Shown: positions 1 through 13,343 of the stretch, in pieces
Layout: every line of letters starts with the position of its first letter
Position numbering within the stretch: the stretch's first letter is position 1
Assembly: GCA_020631735.1 (NCBI GenBank)
Contig: CM036162.1
Coordinates: forward strand, 95,032,401 to 95,096,400
Reading direction: 5' to 3'
DNA length: 64,000 bases
Source: Saccharum officinarum
Taxonomy: Eukaryota; Streptophyta; Magnoliopsida; Poales; Poaceae
The notes under the pieces: generated by a model
Seen by the model: only the letters and a program-made list of their open reading frames with translations
The model's database searches: none
What the model was told of the DNA's origin: nothing
Program-made: the position numbers and the translations under genes

Positions 1-793
1 CTCTCCTTTCTACCCTTGATAGTGAAATAGATTTTAGCATCATCTGTGTAGATGATGACTTTTGCGGTCCTTAGGAATGGTCGACCCAAAATGATAGGTG
101 CCTTCTCATCACCACCTGTTTCTACTATGACAAAGTTTGTAGGTACATACGAGTGCCCAACTCGCACACAGACATCTTCAAGGATGCCCTTTGGGTAGCA
201 GAGTGACTGGTCTGCAAGCTACAAACACATGGTTGTGTACAACAATTGATCTCTATGAATTTTCTTATAAATTACCTTTGGTACGATGTTAACGCTTGCA
301 CCAAAGTCACAGATAGCTTCTTCAAAAGTGTTTGGCTCAATGGCTATTGGGATGACAAATCTTCCTAGGTCACCCTTCTTTTCTAGCTTGGAGTCATCTT
401 TCCATCCTCCTGATGGTCGATCTCTGTAGTACCATCCTGCATTGAATATGTTGACAAGATTTGCAGTTTCTAATTCTTTCGATTGCCCTAGAATCTTACC
501 TTTGTTGGCCGGAGGGACCGAAGATGCTAGCTGTACTATTTGAGATTCTATCATTTCATTAAAGCTATGCTAGTTCTTAATAGCAGAAGCAAAGATATCC
601 ATTCTATTATTGATAGTTTCTAGCAGTTTATCATTGGAAGCTATCTTCTTAGACATTTGATCCAATAATCTAGATTGACCAGCAACTAGATCTCTCAAAG
701 GTGTATTAAAATTATTAAAATTATTACCTTGATAATTACCTGAGTAGCTAGGCCTCTGTTGCTGATTCCAACCTTGATTCAGAGGATGGTAGT
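1..793 (-). pseudogene. Athila-like Ty3/gypsy gag C-terminus and protease remnant
   Basis: Read on the minus strand this continues the gag fragment at 1820-2471. Residues near 821-570 are the Asn/Gln-rich stretch that follows the gag zinc knuckle (NQGWNQQQRPSYSGNYQGN). Residues near 554-219 contain a retroviral-type aspartic protease core, CDFGASVNIVP, where family members usually have D-x-GAS. The tail near 110-1 reads as GRPFLRTA followed by a conserved strand, typical of the end of this protease. Several stops and frame changes break it, so it is a relic. The Athila assignment rests on recalled gag style and is less certain than the Ty3/gypsy call. Confidence 0.7.
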
Positions 794-1819
794 TGTCAGT
801 GTCTAGATCCGCCCTAGACACTAAGACGAGTGAATTTGTATCTGCGCGTCTAGACCTGGATGGTGTGCAATGCAGACATAAGGGCTTATACTAGTTCGGG
901 CAAGAATGTCCCTACGTTCTAGTGGATTCTGTTGCTGCTCGTGTTGCCTTGCACCGGAGTGCTCGTAGTAGGGGTTACAAGCTTTCGAGAGAGAGAGCGG
1001 ATCCCAAGTCTCTTTGGTGGCGTATGAGTTTGTGCTCTTGGTTAGTGAGGTGTGTTCTCGAATAGTTGTCTATTTTGATCGGCCTCCCCCTAGATGTGGC
1101 CCCTGCCACCTTTTATAGTTCCCAAGGGGAGAGCTCGGGTTACATTTATGGTAAAAAGGTAAAATGGGGAAAAGACGAAAGATAAAAACAAAAGGTGGCC
1201 TCAGGTGTGGCCATCTTCCTTCTTATCCAGCGTGAGCAGTTTACCCTATAGCACAGAGACGCAGTGGGTGTCGAGCTTTTGGCCTCTCTGTCTGCTGGTG
1301 CAACGCGCTGTGGCCATGCTTCATCCTATGTGCTTCTGTACTGTCGAGGATGGGCGACGCATGCGTCGGGATTTGCGTAGAGAGAGAGAGTTAGGTGGTA
1401 TAGTTGCCGTTACCTCCGTCGCTGTAGAGGTATGGACGTCATCGTGGTGGAATGACTGGGTCATGTTGGATCAGAGCGCGATTCCCATGTTCATGTCCAT
1501 TGTGCACAGTCGTGTCCATCCCATCAATGGGAATGGGTGTCGTGGTGGGGGCCCACATGGTTCCTGGCCTTGCTAGAGGGCTCTACGCGTCCCTCGGGTG
1601 AGGCAGAATTATGTCAAGAGGGTCAGACGCTCCCGTGCTTACGTCGCAGGGGTCGAGTGAGGCGGAGATCGTTCCCGATGGGGTGTAAGCGTCGGGCGCT
1701 TTGATGACATCATGGGGGCTCGGGCGAGGCAGAAACCGGCCCTAAGCCTCGGGCAGCGTTTAAGAGCTAACGCGCTATTAACACCCTTGGTTGGGTATGC
1801 CTACTATTAATACCCTACA
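794..1819. mobile_element. solo LTR inserted in the gag relic
   Basis: The gag reading frame runs cleanly up to about 1820 and resumes at 793, so the 1026 bp between is an insertion. It begins TGTCAGTG and ends CCCTACA (TG...CA termini). It is flanked by GTAGT (789-793) and ATAGT (1820-1824), a 5-bp target duplication with one mismatch. It has no coding domain, so it fits a solo LTR left by recombination. Family and orientation were not determined. Confidence 0.65.
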
Positions 1820-2471
1820 ATAGTTGGTGTTGTTGTTGATATAGTTCACATCCTCTTGAATCTCTGGACAGTTATGGCCTAAGTGCCCATTGCCTCCACA
1901 CTCTTCACATGTCATGCAGGAATCATGAATGTGCATGACTTCTTTCTTCTCACTGGCTCGGTCATTGAGCCTCTTTATTAGCAAGTCCATCTTGGCAGAT
2001 AGCAAGTCTACCTCCTTGAGCTGGTGCATTCCACCTCTCTTGTGGGTCTGAGTTCGTTCTTCATTCAAACCTTGGTTGGAAGCCATCTTCTCCACAAGAG
2101 CTGTTGCATCTCTAATAGTATGTGACAGAAAAGCACCTCCTACAGCAGCATCCATTGTCTCACGGGTGCTAGTGGTCAACCCGTGATAGAAGGTTTGCAT
2201 GAGTAGCCAATTCTCCATCCCATGATGAGGACACTATGAGATATAGTTTTGAAAGCATTTTCAAGCCTCAGGGATAGATTCATCATGTTGCTATTGAAAA
2301 CTTGAGATTTTCCCACGTAGAGCATTTGTTTTACCCATGGGGAAGAACTTTGCTAGGAAGACAGTGGATCAGTTATCCCATGTAATGCTCTTATCTTTAT
2401 TGGCGTAGAACCACTGTTTTGACTTTTCTAATAGCGAGAATGGAAAAAGGCAGAGTAGAATAGCATCTCTA
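1820..2471 (-). pseudogene. Athila-like Ty3/gypsy gag fragment with zinc knuckle
   Basis: On the minus strand, gag text runs from the N gap (SKQWFYANKDKSITWDN) through a helical segment ending KKEVMHIHDS to a CCHC zinc knuckle, CEECGGNGHLGHNC (near 1925-1850), then the VNYINNN linker. Gag packages the element RNA, and the knuckle binds nucleic acid. The frame is broken once near 2365. The upstream part is lost in the assembly gap, and the downstream part is separated by the solo LTR at 794-1819. Confidence 0.75.
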
Positions 2472-2571
2472 NNNNNNNNNNNNNNNNNNNNNNNNNNNNN
2501 NNNNNNNNNNNNNNNNNNNNNNNNNNNNNNNNNNNNNNNNNNNNNNNNNNNNNNNNNNNNNNNNNNNNNNN
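2472..2571. other. assembly gap of 100 N
   Basis: Exactly 100 N, the usual placeholder for a gap of unknown size. The gag relic to the left does not visibly continue to the right, so real sequence is missing or the contig join is uncertain. Confidence 0.99.
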
Positions 2572-3555
2572 TAGTAGAGGTGTCGCCACACAACCTCCCC
2601 AGCGCGTAACCTAGGGAAACAACCGAGGACGGCGCCGCCTTAGCACGGACACCTCGACACCACAATATGCCATCGGGTCACATGTGAAGGAGGACTACAT
2701 GAAGCCAAACTACTAGAACCAAACCAAGGCATGGCTATGCACCGCACGAGAGCAACGAAAAGAGGACGCCTGCGCAGCCCGAAGGAAAATGAAGATGGGT
2801 GCGATGCTGCCGACCCTATTTTACCAACATTTAGGTCATGGAAATAGGGTTGCACTGAACCAAACCTCATGGGTCGGTCCTTGGGCAGGGCTGCGTGGCC
2901 ACGGCATTCGAACGACCAGACCAACGACGGTCACAGATAGACGGCAACACACAGAAGAATTGAATTCTGAAACACGAATTGAAAGAAACATCTTCACTTA
3001 AAAATTCTCCAAGAATCTCGGGCACACCTCAAGGCTCTTAGTGATTACCATGAATGACCTCCTCTATATCCACGGTAGCAACGACGGCATCCGTGGTGGC
3101 GGCGAAATCGTTAACCAGCTCAGCCCGCTCTTCCAGCCGAACGTGCTCCGGGAACCCAGGCACCACCCGATGGAGGTTTACCTTGGTTTGCAGGTTCATG
3201 GTGGCAAGGACGACGTTGGCCCCTTGCCGTATCCCTACCACCACCGCCCGTTCACGATCCTCTACCACGATGAACTTCCTCCAATGGGTTCTGATCCGAC
3301 CCGCGCTATCCTCGACGCAACTTCCACAGTACAACGATAGGTAAAAGAGCAATCAGACTACTAAACCTAGAATGACTACAGAAAGAGAGGCAACAAGGCA
3401 TAGAAAGAGCAACTACACTGGAAGAGCTCAAAAGGGAGAATGACTTAGCCCTCTCGGCGGATATCCGATCCCTGGGCAAAAAGAATAGGAGTGGTTGTTT
3501 GCTAAGCACAAGCTTATGCCCTAGCCTAGCCAGTACTTCCTGGGTTGATCATGTC
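2572..3555. other. unassigned repeat-like DNA
   Basis: No gene recognised. Short overlapping ORFs occur on both strands at 3038-3352. A Glu/Arg-rich helical-looking plus-strand stretch near 3360-3480 (about KRENDLALSADIRSL) could be a decayed gag or leader segment of a retroelement. Frames are broken and no conserved motif fixes the family. Confidence 0.3.
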
Positions 3556-6500
3556 TGTAACATCCCAGTTTTTTCGAAACCCAAAAGTCACAACTGAATT
3601 TTTTTTGCAAACATGCCCATGTTTGGTGAGTGTCATGTAGGAAAAACACCCATGTAGTTGCACAAGTAGCACCCAATTAGTTGTCTAGCATTTGCATTTT
3701 AATTAAACATTACGTGAGTTGGCTCTTTTATTTTTATGTGTTGCTTAATAAAATTAACAACTTGATTTGCTTTTAAATTGATCTTGCTAATTAGCTAATA
3801 GTCAAATAGTTAATTAACCTCTAAGTGCCTACCCTTGGACTCGGACCCACCAACCCTAGACTCTAGTGGGCTACCCCTAAGGGTGTATACATACTTGGCA
3901 CTTGAGTATACACATATAGGAGGCTTGGGTTAAATAGAAATGGAGGTTAGATTAATAGAAAAATTCTAGGAATAAAACAGAGAAGGGGAAAGGGGCCTTT
4001 CGGCCCGTGGCACCGAGCCAGCCCAGCCAGGCAATGGCCTGCTAGGCCGCTCCACCACATGACTGTGGCCCGCTCACCTTCGGCCGGCCCACGCAGCTTG
4101 CCCGGCCCAAGCACCAAGCCACCCGGCCGATTCACCCGCTCGCTCCGCGTCATCACGTGAAGCTGACGCAAGCACGGTTTGCTGACGCCAACGCGCAGCC
4201 CCCGCATGTCATCCCCCACCTCAACCCATTCGCCTCCTCTGCTTTTAGTGCTCAGAGCAGAGCACAGCGCTGGCAGGGGATACCAGGGGCATCCCCCACT
4301 CCCTACCATTGATGGTTGAGCCGTTGGTGAGGGCGGGCACGGATGGGCGCCACGGGAGCGATCCGCGCATCGCACTGCTCCGCACCACGCTTGTCGGGCT
4401 GACGCAAGGCACCATGGCTCTACCGTGCTGACGCCGCCGTTGCTTGCCTTTTGATTGGTGTGTTCGCCTTTGGCGAGCGCCGCACGCAGCTGCATCACGC
4501 CAAGGCCTTGAAACCCTAAGCCACTGCACATCCTAGCCCTTCGCGTGCACCTGTCTGCGATCCTACCATTCACCGTTCTCATGGCCGCCGCTGGTTATAA
4601 AAGGGGGAAGGTGCCGGGAGCGCTGGCCCCTTCCATCCACCCACCTCGTTCTGTCCACACCAGCCCAGAGAAAGAGAAGCAGGGGGAGAAGGAAAGAGGG
4701 GAGTTCACTATCGGGAGCCATTGCCGCTGCGTTGGTCATCGGAGCGGAGGAAGAACGCTAGCGCTTTCTTTCCCCGGGGACCTACACGGCACCGTGTTGA
4801 CCCTCCACAACATTGTCTCCTCGCTGCACCGCCATCCAGTCCACTCCGCCACCTACGGTGAGCCCACTGAGTCGCCTTTCCTGAGTTCATCCGACCACCG
4901 TAGTGCACGCTGGCACCGCTGCGGCGTTCCCGCACTGGGGGTGACCTAGACGGTGCCTTGAATGTCACACCACTACCACATGCATGAGCACGCTTCGCAT
5001 CGATCGCTTTAGAGTCAAGCTCGAGCCTCTATGGTTTCGCCACCGTCACCACGACGAGCGCCCCGGAGCGCACCTGCCATGGCCGCAACATGCCATGGCG
5101 AGGCCCTGAACTGGGAACCCCAAGCTAGGAGAGAAGAGGAGGAGAGCATGGAATGTTTCGCCTCAGAATGGAACGCGCCAGGCGCACGCTAGGAGAAGGG
5201 CAGAGAGGAGCTAGAGCGAGCATGGCCGGAGTCACCACGGCGGGGCGCCGCCGTGGTGAAGGACCTGCTACCGTTGTCGGCCACCCTGCGAGTCGAGGAG
5301 GGCTCGACGAGGATTCGTAGGACTCTAGCTACCTAGCCGACCCACCGGGGGGCGTCGCCGACCTAGCTCGCCGCCGGCGGGCGCATGCGGGCGAGAGCAG
5401 AAGAGTTGGGGGTAGAGCTGCGACCACCGCCTGCACCTGGTTCTCATGAGCTAAAGGGGAGAGAGAGGGAGAGGTGGACTTGGTCCACCATGGACTGAGC
5501 CAGCGGCTCATGAGCTCTTTACACCCAGTCCACCATGGACCGAAGCCAGGAACCCACGGCCCGCCTTAGAGCCTGCCCGATGACGTGGCTAAACCGTGGC
5601 ATGACACGTGTCCGGGCCGGGCCAGCCCAACCCGGCCCATGTCTAGGCCCTACATCGGCCCGCCAAGCCCGGTCACGGCCTAGTCAAGTTTACCATTGAC
5701 TGTTCAACGTTGACGGCCCCACCGGTCAGCCTAACTGTTCACGAGGACCCCACATGTCATTCACTGAGCAGAACTAGACCAATCCGGATGCGCCACATGT
5801 CACCCCCAGATTAATCAACCTATTTTTCCTTTTTCAGAAATTAGTTAAATCTTTGAAAATTCATAATTAATTAACGGTAGCTCAGAAAAATGTCAAACCA
5901 GAGTCTAATTTTTTTTTTCTAAAAATGAGCTCTACGTCATAGGCTTATATTTGAGTGCATTTGGATCTTTCGATTTTCAGTTGCTTGTTTGTGCACCTCT
6001 ATAGGAGCCGCTAACGCGGCTATATATGTCACGTTTTACAGACCCGGAGGAGCCACTGACTAAGGAGTTCGACCCTGACTACACCGACGACTTGGGTGAC
6101 GACCTGCCAGGTGCCACACCCCACCCATTCATAGATCCTATTACGCATTGCAAATACTTAGAATTGCTAGTGCTTTACTTTTATGTCATAATGTTACTGA
6201 TAGGTTGCATGGTAGTTTACTGCTTTTTGAGCCACTTATCTTGTTGCAACCTTACACCTGCTCACCCTGCTGTTAGACTAGATGATGCTTTATCACTCGT
6301 TACTCATTACTTTACTCTTACTCGCATTATATCTGTGATGTGATGCTGGGAGTGAGAGGCGTATGAGATAAGGCACGAGGTGCCGTAAACTTGATAATAA
6401 CCTGATAATGAACCAGGGGAGATCTTGGCGTGAGTCTTGGGTGTGTGGTGAGGGTCGAGTCGACCCAGCAGGATCTACGACGAGTCAGGAGGACAAGTCT

Positions 6501-7740
6501 TGCCGAAGGATGCTACCTGGGTGTTTGCCATTTGAGGTGCCTGTGGTGGGTACATGAGACATGGAGAGGTCCTGGGGTGGAGTGTCTTCGTGGGATGAAG
6601 CCCCAGGATGGGAGATGCTATGATGGCACGGGGTGTCGGGTGTTCCATTGAGCGGAAAATGGTTTCCCCTTGCTTAGTCACCCTAAGGACTGATATGTCC
6701 GTGGATCGGGTCTTAGGAATCCTTGCACACCCACTCGCTTCTATGGGGAGGAGACAGACGTTCGACTTGCTAGCACGGTGCCACTACTATTGAGAGGTTA
6801 GCGGATAGTGTAGGGAGGTACGGGCATGAGAACCCACACCCTCCCAAGACAGCGTAGTACTTAGGGCCAAATACTACGTCTCACAGTCTCAGCGTGTTGG
6901 TGATACTCCGACACGGCCCCAGTTCTGAGTGATAGGGTGGTACCATTTCTAGTCGGAAGGCGGCCTAGAATCAGCTTAGATGAGGCATCGTCGAGGATAG
7001 CTATCTTGTGGGATGTGTAAACCTCTGCAGAGTTTCTGGTTGATTGATCGATACATATGCCAAACCCTTCGGCTATGGACCTTTCCTAAGTACAACTTCA
7101 CTTGACTAGATGAGAGGAGTCCTACCTTCCCCGGGATTTCAGTGTGTGTTCCAGCGTTAGCCATTGAGACATGGGCGAGAGGGAGTCGCCCGTGTCGATG
7201 AGAGAGTGAGTTGAGATGTGATGTGGTGGTGAGATGTGTGGTGGGATGGGATAACGTGTGTGAATGAGATGGGTTAAAATTTGATAAACTTATACTTTTA
7301 AAATTTTGATTACTCGCATAGGAAACCATAGCCAAAGATAGGTCTTTTCTTACCCCCTTTGCATGCAGTTCCACAAATTGAATGCATCATAGGGTGGGAG
7401 ATGCGTGGCCGGTACCAAGTGTACTGATAGATTTTTGGCAGGCTCAGAGCCTGAGTTTGACGAGGAGGACGACTAGGAGTAGGGGTTCGCCCTGCGCTCA
7501 AGCTTGGTGCGAGGAGTCCTAGTTTCCGCTGCTGTCTATGAGAAGCTGTTCCAGATGCTATGTGTGAGCATGTTTCGCCCTGCGTGGCGATGATAATAAT
7601 TAATGTAAACCTTCTATTTGTACTCTGATATTCGTGTATGACTCTGTTATTCGACTGAGATTTGGGTAATGGCATGAACTTGTTCATCTATTACAAGTTG
7701 AATCTATGGCATTCCCTTCGCGGAATGCAGGATCGTTTTA
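3556..7740 (+). mobile_element. degenerate gypsy LTR-like block, forward orientation
   Basis: Begins TGTAACATCCCAG, the terminal pattern of long Tekay-type grass LTRs. Like the intact Tekay LTRs at 25115 and 34988, it passes from an AT-rich start through a GC-rich core (4000-5700) to AT-rich and moderate sequence with no domains. The ORFs inside (3947-4582, 4545-4949 and similar) lie in the GC-rich core and show no protein motif. I found no matching GTTACA end, so the right edge near 7.7 kb is approximate and the block is probably truncated. Confidence 0.5.
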
Positions 7741-10700
7741 GTGTCGACCTATGCAGCTTAAATAGAAATGGCATAGGCCTTAGCTCATCCTAAGCAAACA
7801 CCACGACTTGCAGCTTTCGATGCAATTGTCATGGAAACTAATGAGCACCAAAAATACTACAAGCAAGAGAAGTTATGTTCTCTCTCAATCCATACGCCAT
7901 TATAATTGATGAGAACCAAGAGAGGGTGGAATAGGGAGAGAAGAGCAGAAGCGGTCTACTTCTCCCAATAGACACGTTATGGCAAAAGACGAGGCATCGG
8001 AAAGGAGCGACACACAAAAGAAGACGAGTGCTTAAGCTACTTGTAGGGTACCACGACCTAGGTGCACTAATTGCACTAAGACATCCATAGGGTTCTTAGC
8101 GGTGTGGTTGTCACCGCAAGAACCATAGAAATGATGTGGTCGAAGAAGGTACAAGCATACAAGGGCTCGAGCACGGAAGAGCCAAAAGACGGTAGGAGAC
8201 ACGAGATTCATCTTCCTTTAATCCACTCGCCATTGTAATGACGGTAATAGGAGGAATGGAATCAAGAGAGTGACAATCACTAAACTAGCGAAGAGCTCAA
8301 TCCACATCTTACTAGATCAATGTGGATTGAGAACAAAAGAGGAAGAAAGAATGGAACCCGCACTCCTTCGACCAACTCGTCATGGAACGAACGAAGGTTG
8401 GATAAAAGGACGCACGATCCACGATCCAGACCAACTCATAGGGCACCACAACCATGCAACTAAATGGCACAAGGCTATTCCTATGGCTCATAGTGATGCG
8501 GTTGTCATCGCTAGACCCGAAGGAACACCATGGTAGAAGTGGTACAAACATACGAGGTGGTTAGGACAAGAACAAGAGAAAGAGAGGTAGAGCCCGATGG
8601 TCATGGCGAGGTGAACCCATGGCCACAAGCTGTACCTACATGAGTTGGCTCCTGCTAGTACCACGATTGTCGTCCCCTAACTCATATCCCACTAGATTAG
8701 GTCTCACAGGGCTCGAATGGTGCGGATGAGAACCACGTCGTTAACGACATCAAGTCCATAGTGACCGCATCCTAGGGATGTAGGTAGGAGCTCTCGGTCA
8801 TGTCACCATGAAGACAACAAACACAAGGGAACGAGTTACGCTAGGCACCACAGCCACGGCGGGATAAACCCATGACCAAGATGGACGAACACAACGCTTT
8901 CCAATCGGCTCAAAGGCACGGTCCACAGAAGACACACGAACAACCCACAAAGGACCACAAGGCACAACAACAAACCATGACTCGACAACCGACAACACAT
9001 GACACGATGTGGAGTAGCAGTTCTCCATAGCAATCACAAGAAGATAGATAGACCGGCGGCGAAGGCACGACATAGGCATAGAATAAATAGAGATATCATG
9101 TAGATGGACAAGAATATATGATCAATGAAGATAGGTCATGTATCAAGTGCATGAATCAAGTAGAGATGATAGATAATAAGTTGATGTATGAACAAGTGGA
9201 TAAAAGGAAAAAGTGGAGGTTTATCAATGCCAATGATGGCGTCCGCTACATTAGAAAGGTCGACCTTGGGGTGGAAGGCTGCTGCGGGCTAGACACGGCT
9301 GGGGGAGTTGATGAGGTCCGGTGGTGTCATTACTTCCCTACAAGGCGACAATCATGGCACGAAGGCCGGGCACAGATGGTGATCAACAACGAAGTGGTGC
9401 TGTTGTCTGGAATGGTTAGGCAAGGTTCAGTCATATAGTAGTGAAACAGCGCAGCACAAGGGCATGCCTCCGCATATCAGCGATGGACAAGGGAATAAGA
9501 AACGAGGGCTTAGCCTTTAGATGCTCACCAACAAAGGAGGAGCTACTCTAGCGCGGTAGGCAACGCAGGCAGCAACCCTATCGAGGAAGAGGGTGTAGGG
9601 GCGCTGGACTTCCAGCGATGAGGAAGAGCACGACTTGAAGATGATGCCAAGCACAGCACCGTGGAGCAGGACGTGGTTGGCAGAGGTCTTGGATGTGATG
9701 AGGTCGCTGTGGTCAACGAGGATGACGGTAGGGCACTGCTCCGTGCTCCAGCGAAGAGGAAGGCAAGGGTAGTCATTCGTCGGGCTCTAGTGCTCTGGAG
9801 GAGGGCTCGGCTCGTGGAAGGCCAAGGAAGGCAGGGTGCAGCTGAGCGGACACTACCATAGTGGCGGGGCATGTTCCTGATGCCGCGGTGGTAGGAAACG
9901 ATGTGGCCCGTCGGCAGTGGCGCTGTGCGGTTGTGGCGAAGGCACGACGTTGTGACATGGGGCAGGATGGCATCATAGTCACGGTGGGAGTGTGCCTGGT
10001 GGCGTGTTCACGTGACCTAACACTTGACGTGGCCAGGTCGGTGGAGCGTGGTTGTAGCATGACGTCGAGCAGGAGCACCACATGGTCGGCGTCCATGGCT
10101 TCATCGAGGCACGGGTAGACAAGCCGGAGGCACGACGTCGAAGCAGGCTTGGTGGAGCGGCTTGGAGCAGTGACCCATGGCGGGGAGGCAGACGCGGCTC
10201 GGAGTAGGGCGTCGGTGGTCGGAGCGGTCGACGGAGTGGTGGCGCGGCTAGGTGTTGGCTTCAACGATGTAGAGACGCTCCTGGCGTGGACGCAGACGAG
10301 GTGGTGCACCTGCGTGGCCCAGCTATGACGTCGTGGCTTGGCGAGGATGGCTCTAGGCGGCGACGTTGCTTGGAGAGGAGCAGCGGTGAGCTCGGGTGGC
10401 GCAGTGGCTGACGGAGCTTGGCGAGTAGGGCACCAAGGGGCTCGACGCGTCTGTGAGGATGGGGAGAAGGGAGTGGCAATGACGGTGGGGAAAATGGAAA
10501 AGGGTGCCTGCAGCTATGGCTCTTATAGGGCATTGAGCTAGGGTTCTAGGGGCTTCGGTGATCCTCGTTGTCCGTGCCATGAATAGGACACGTGGTGAAA
10601 ATCACGCGGGCACGAAAGTCGGGGCACAGGCACAAGGTCTAGAGCACAGGGGCGTGACTTCTCCTCGAGCGAGCGGCGGCGGCGGCTCCTAGGGTACAAG

Positions 10701-11692
10701 CATCGCGTGACGCGCGAGGCGTGACACGACTTAGGGTTGGGCACGCGGCTAGCCTCACTGGTGGGCCTGCGGGGGTTGTCCACATGGGCCTATAGGTGCC
10801 ACGCAGTCGGGCTGGGCTAGCAGGCCTATGGAGCTACTGCTGCGCTGTGCGCGCGGGCAGGCTGAGTCGTGCTGGGTTGTGCGGCAGAAGGAGGGAAGGG
10901 GAGCACGAAGCGGGCCTGCGGCCGCGTGTGCACGGGCTAGGTGCGAGGAGGAGGCGGTGCTAGGCCTTGTGGCTGCTGCTGGGCCAGCGAAGAAGGAGCA
11001 ACTGCGAGTTGGGCTCGCTAGAGAGGAAGAGGATGGGCCAGCTAAGGGGAAGAAGAGCTGAGCTGAAATGGAGAAGCAAGGAGGAAGAGGGGAGGTTGGC
11101 CCAAGAGAAAGGGAAAAGGATTATCCATTTAAAGCTATGGGAATTTGAGAGAGCTTCTAAGGATTTGCGAGAAAATCAAAAGAGATTCGAGATGGGTTCG
11201 AGAAGGGAATTCAAAATGGAGTTTGCGAGGGAAATGAGGAGTGAAAAGGAAAAAGGACTTTTCCTGTTATGACTTGGGAATTTATGATCTATTCAAATGA
11301 AATTCAAAAGGGGGTTTGTGCCAAGGAGAAGAAGGATGATTTCCCCGTTTATGCACCAAAGATTTGAGATGGAACAAAGAGGGTTCTGAGATGAATTTCG
11401 AAGGAGATCTGAGATTGAAATCCCAGTGAGGAATTTGGGAGAAGCCCAGTTGGAATTTGAGTTGATCTCAAAGGAATTCTAGAGGGGACTTGCTACGGAT
11501 TTGTGCACTCCAACACAATACCCTAAACCACTAAGAACTCCGGCACACTCCTACAAACAATTCTACATGTATGCAACGTCTTCTTAGTGGGTTAGTCTTG
11601 GGTTAGACCTAGAGACTACATGCTTCACACATCTACCGGAAAAATTTTAAAAAGTTTGCATTTTTGGTTTCTCAAAAACCTCAGATGTTACA
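7741..11692 (-). mobile_element. degenerate gypsy LTR-like block, reverse orientation
   Basis: Read on the minus strand from 11692 it starts TGTAACATCTGAGG and then runs GTTTTTGAGAAACCAAAA, close to the start of the 3556 block. It then passes through a GC-rich core (about 10900-9550), as expected of a long Tekay-type LTR in reverse. No coding domain is recognised. The plus- and minus-strand ORFs at 9543-10580 are by-products of GC richness. The left edge is arbitrary because 7.7-9.1 kb shows no clear landmark. Confidence 0.4.
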
Positions 11693-12373
11693 GAACACCA
11701 AGGGACAGCAACACCTCCCCGAACCTAAGGCGGTCCACGGAGGCCGTCTGTAGGTACGGGGAGAAACTAGAAGTCATCCTTGGTGCTCGTGCTTCAGCGA
11801 CTTGGAACCTACAGGTTTAGGGAAGCGCTTGAATCACGAGAGCCCATGGTCGGCAAAAACGATGCCTCGGTCCTTCCCTGCTCGCAAACTCCAGCCCACA
11901 GTGGGCGGCATGCCCAACTCTTCCCATCGAACTTACGCCTCTCGAAGAGGCTGGGGAAGCGGCTTAACAACGTGGCTACAAAGCGACCAAGCGAAAGAAG
12001 GGCCAACATTTATAGGCCCAGAAACAAACCACATAGCCTAAGAGCCACCGCCAACCACAGATGTCCACAAAAAGTCAAGAAAACAAGGCCTTCTTAAGAA
12101 CAGGACCGATACAACATCGATAAGACCAAACGGTCCTGCCTAGGCCACGAACCCTGATGAATGGCACACTGGCACAGGTGAGGCTCAATGGTCACATACC
12201 ACATCATCAGAACATCCCAACGAAATAAAGTGCAATGTCCACCAACCACACTAAACGCATGGGCCCATAGGAGGTCGAGCAACGAAGCTCAAGTAAGCCA
12301 TGACCACGAACCCATGTCTATACCAGCATGCATATCAGCGCTTTAACGATCAGTGAAAACACTCGGGGGCTAC
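11693..12373 (+). other. 3' noncoding region of a gypsy element, with polypurine-like tract
   Basis: No domain seen. The segment ends ACTCGGGGGCTAC immediately before an LTR start (TGTCGGTG at 12374). CTCGGGGGCT is also the sequence directly before the Tat 3' LTR at 41244, so this looks like the 3' untranslated end of a related Tat-type element. Confidence 0.45.
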
Positions 12374-13343
12374 TGTCGGTGTTGTAACCCTAGGGTATCT
12401 CAAGGCGTCAACCAATTAGCAGGCCACGCGACCCACAAATCGTGTTAACAATGGCCTAAATGACTGAGGCCTAACTAGGACAAACACACCAGACCAACAC
12501 CCAGGTCAGGGTCAGCCACGACCCCTTCTCCCGCCTTAGCATCATAGAAAATATGTGACCTCTCCCCGTCATGACCCCTAGGCGGGATAGGGAGAGGTCG
12601 AGCATGCTTGCTCTAACAGGAGCAGTTTTGCTGCTCTAACCTCACAAGGACAGATGTGATAGCGGTTACCTCGGTCCAGTCAGACACCATCCATGTGCCA
12701 CGCCGCACCAACAGGACAACACCGCACAATGGTGGCAATAGGTACAAAACCCACTGTCCAAGATACAAACCGACAGGATGCATGTATGATCCCCTGACTA
12801 CAGGATGGGATCCATGATAGGGGTCTTGACCTAGAGACCTTCCTAGCTGGTGGAGTGCCCTGACCCCAACAATCGGGGTCATGACCCTCAACCCCATGAA
12901 GCGACTGAACGAAAGATGACCTGAGGCAGCTACCTATGACGGGTACGATGCCCCGGGAAACTAGGAAATGGCAATGAAGACCACGATGGATGCCGCGTTG
13001 CACAAGATAGCTAACGTACCACCGATGCGCCTACAGTGCCCACCACGGCCAGCACAGTAGCACCACATTAGCCCCTGCCATGACATGGCCACAAGGCCAT
13101 GACGAGAGCCATGCCCCGATGAACGCCAGAAGATGACATAGCTTGCAAGCCAAGTTAGTTAGAATCTCCCTCGGTCTCTCGACCCCTCGGTCGAGATAAC
13201 CTCCTCTTTGTTACAAGCCTTGGCCCCAAACTCTATATAAGGGCAGCTAGGGCTCCCATCTGAACAAATTCTCACATTTGCATGCTAGACGGGGGCAGCC
13301 AAGGCCCTGAACCTATCCTAGACGGGGGGCTACACCCGTCTAG
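12374..13343 (+). mobile_element. 3' LTR of a Tat-like gypsy element, right end probably lost
   Basis: Starts TGTCGGTGTTGTAACCC after a polypurine-like tract. It contains a strong TATA box (13235-13242) in a spacing normal for an LTR promoter. Sequence changes abruptly at about 13344 to Copia RNase H coding DNA, with no clear CA terminus, so the U5 end is likely truncated. Confidence 0.5.
13235..13242 (+). promoter_or_regulatory. LTR TATA box
   Basis: TATATAAG lies about 110 bp before the end of the LTR at 12374-13343, the usual position for the U3/R promoter of a plant LTR. Confidence 0.5.

Noticed and set aside
8270..9438. Small ORFs at 8270-8536 and 9118-9438 as host genes
   Set aside because: No motifs, no splice-site support, and they lie between degraded LTR-like blocks.
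9543..11272. ORFs on both strands in the GC-rich block near 10 kb
   Set aside because: Same pattern of overlapping low-complexity frames with no domain; they lie in a decayed LTR-like block.
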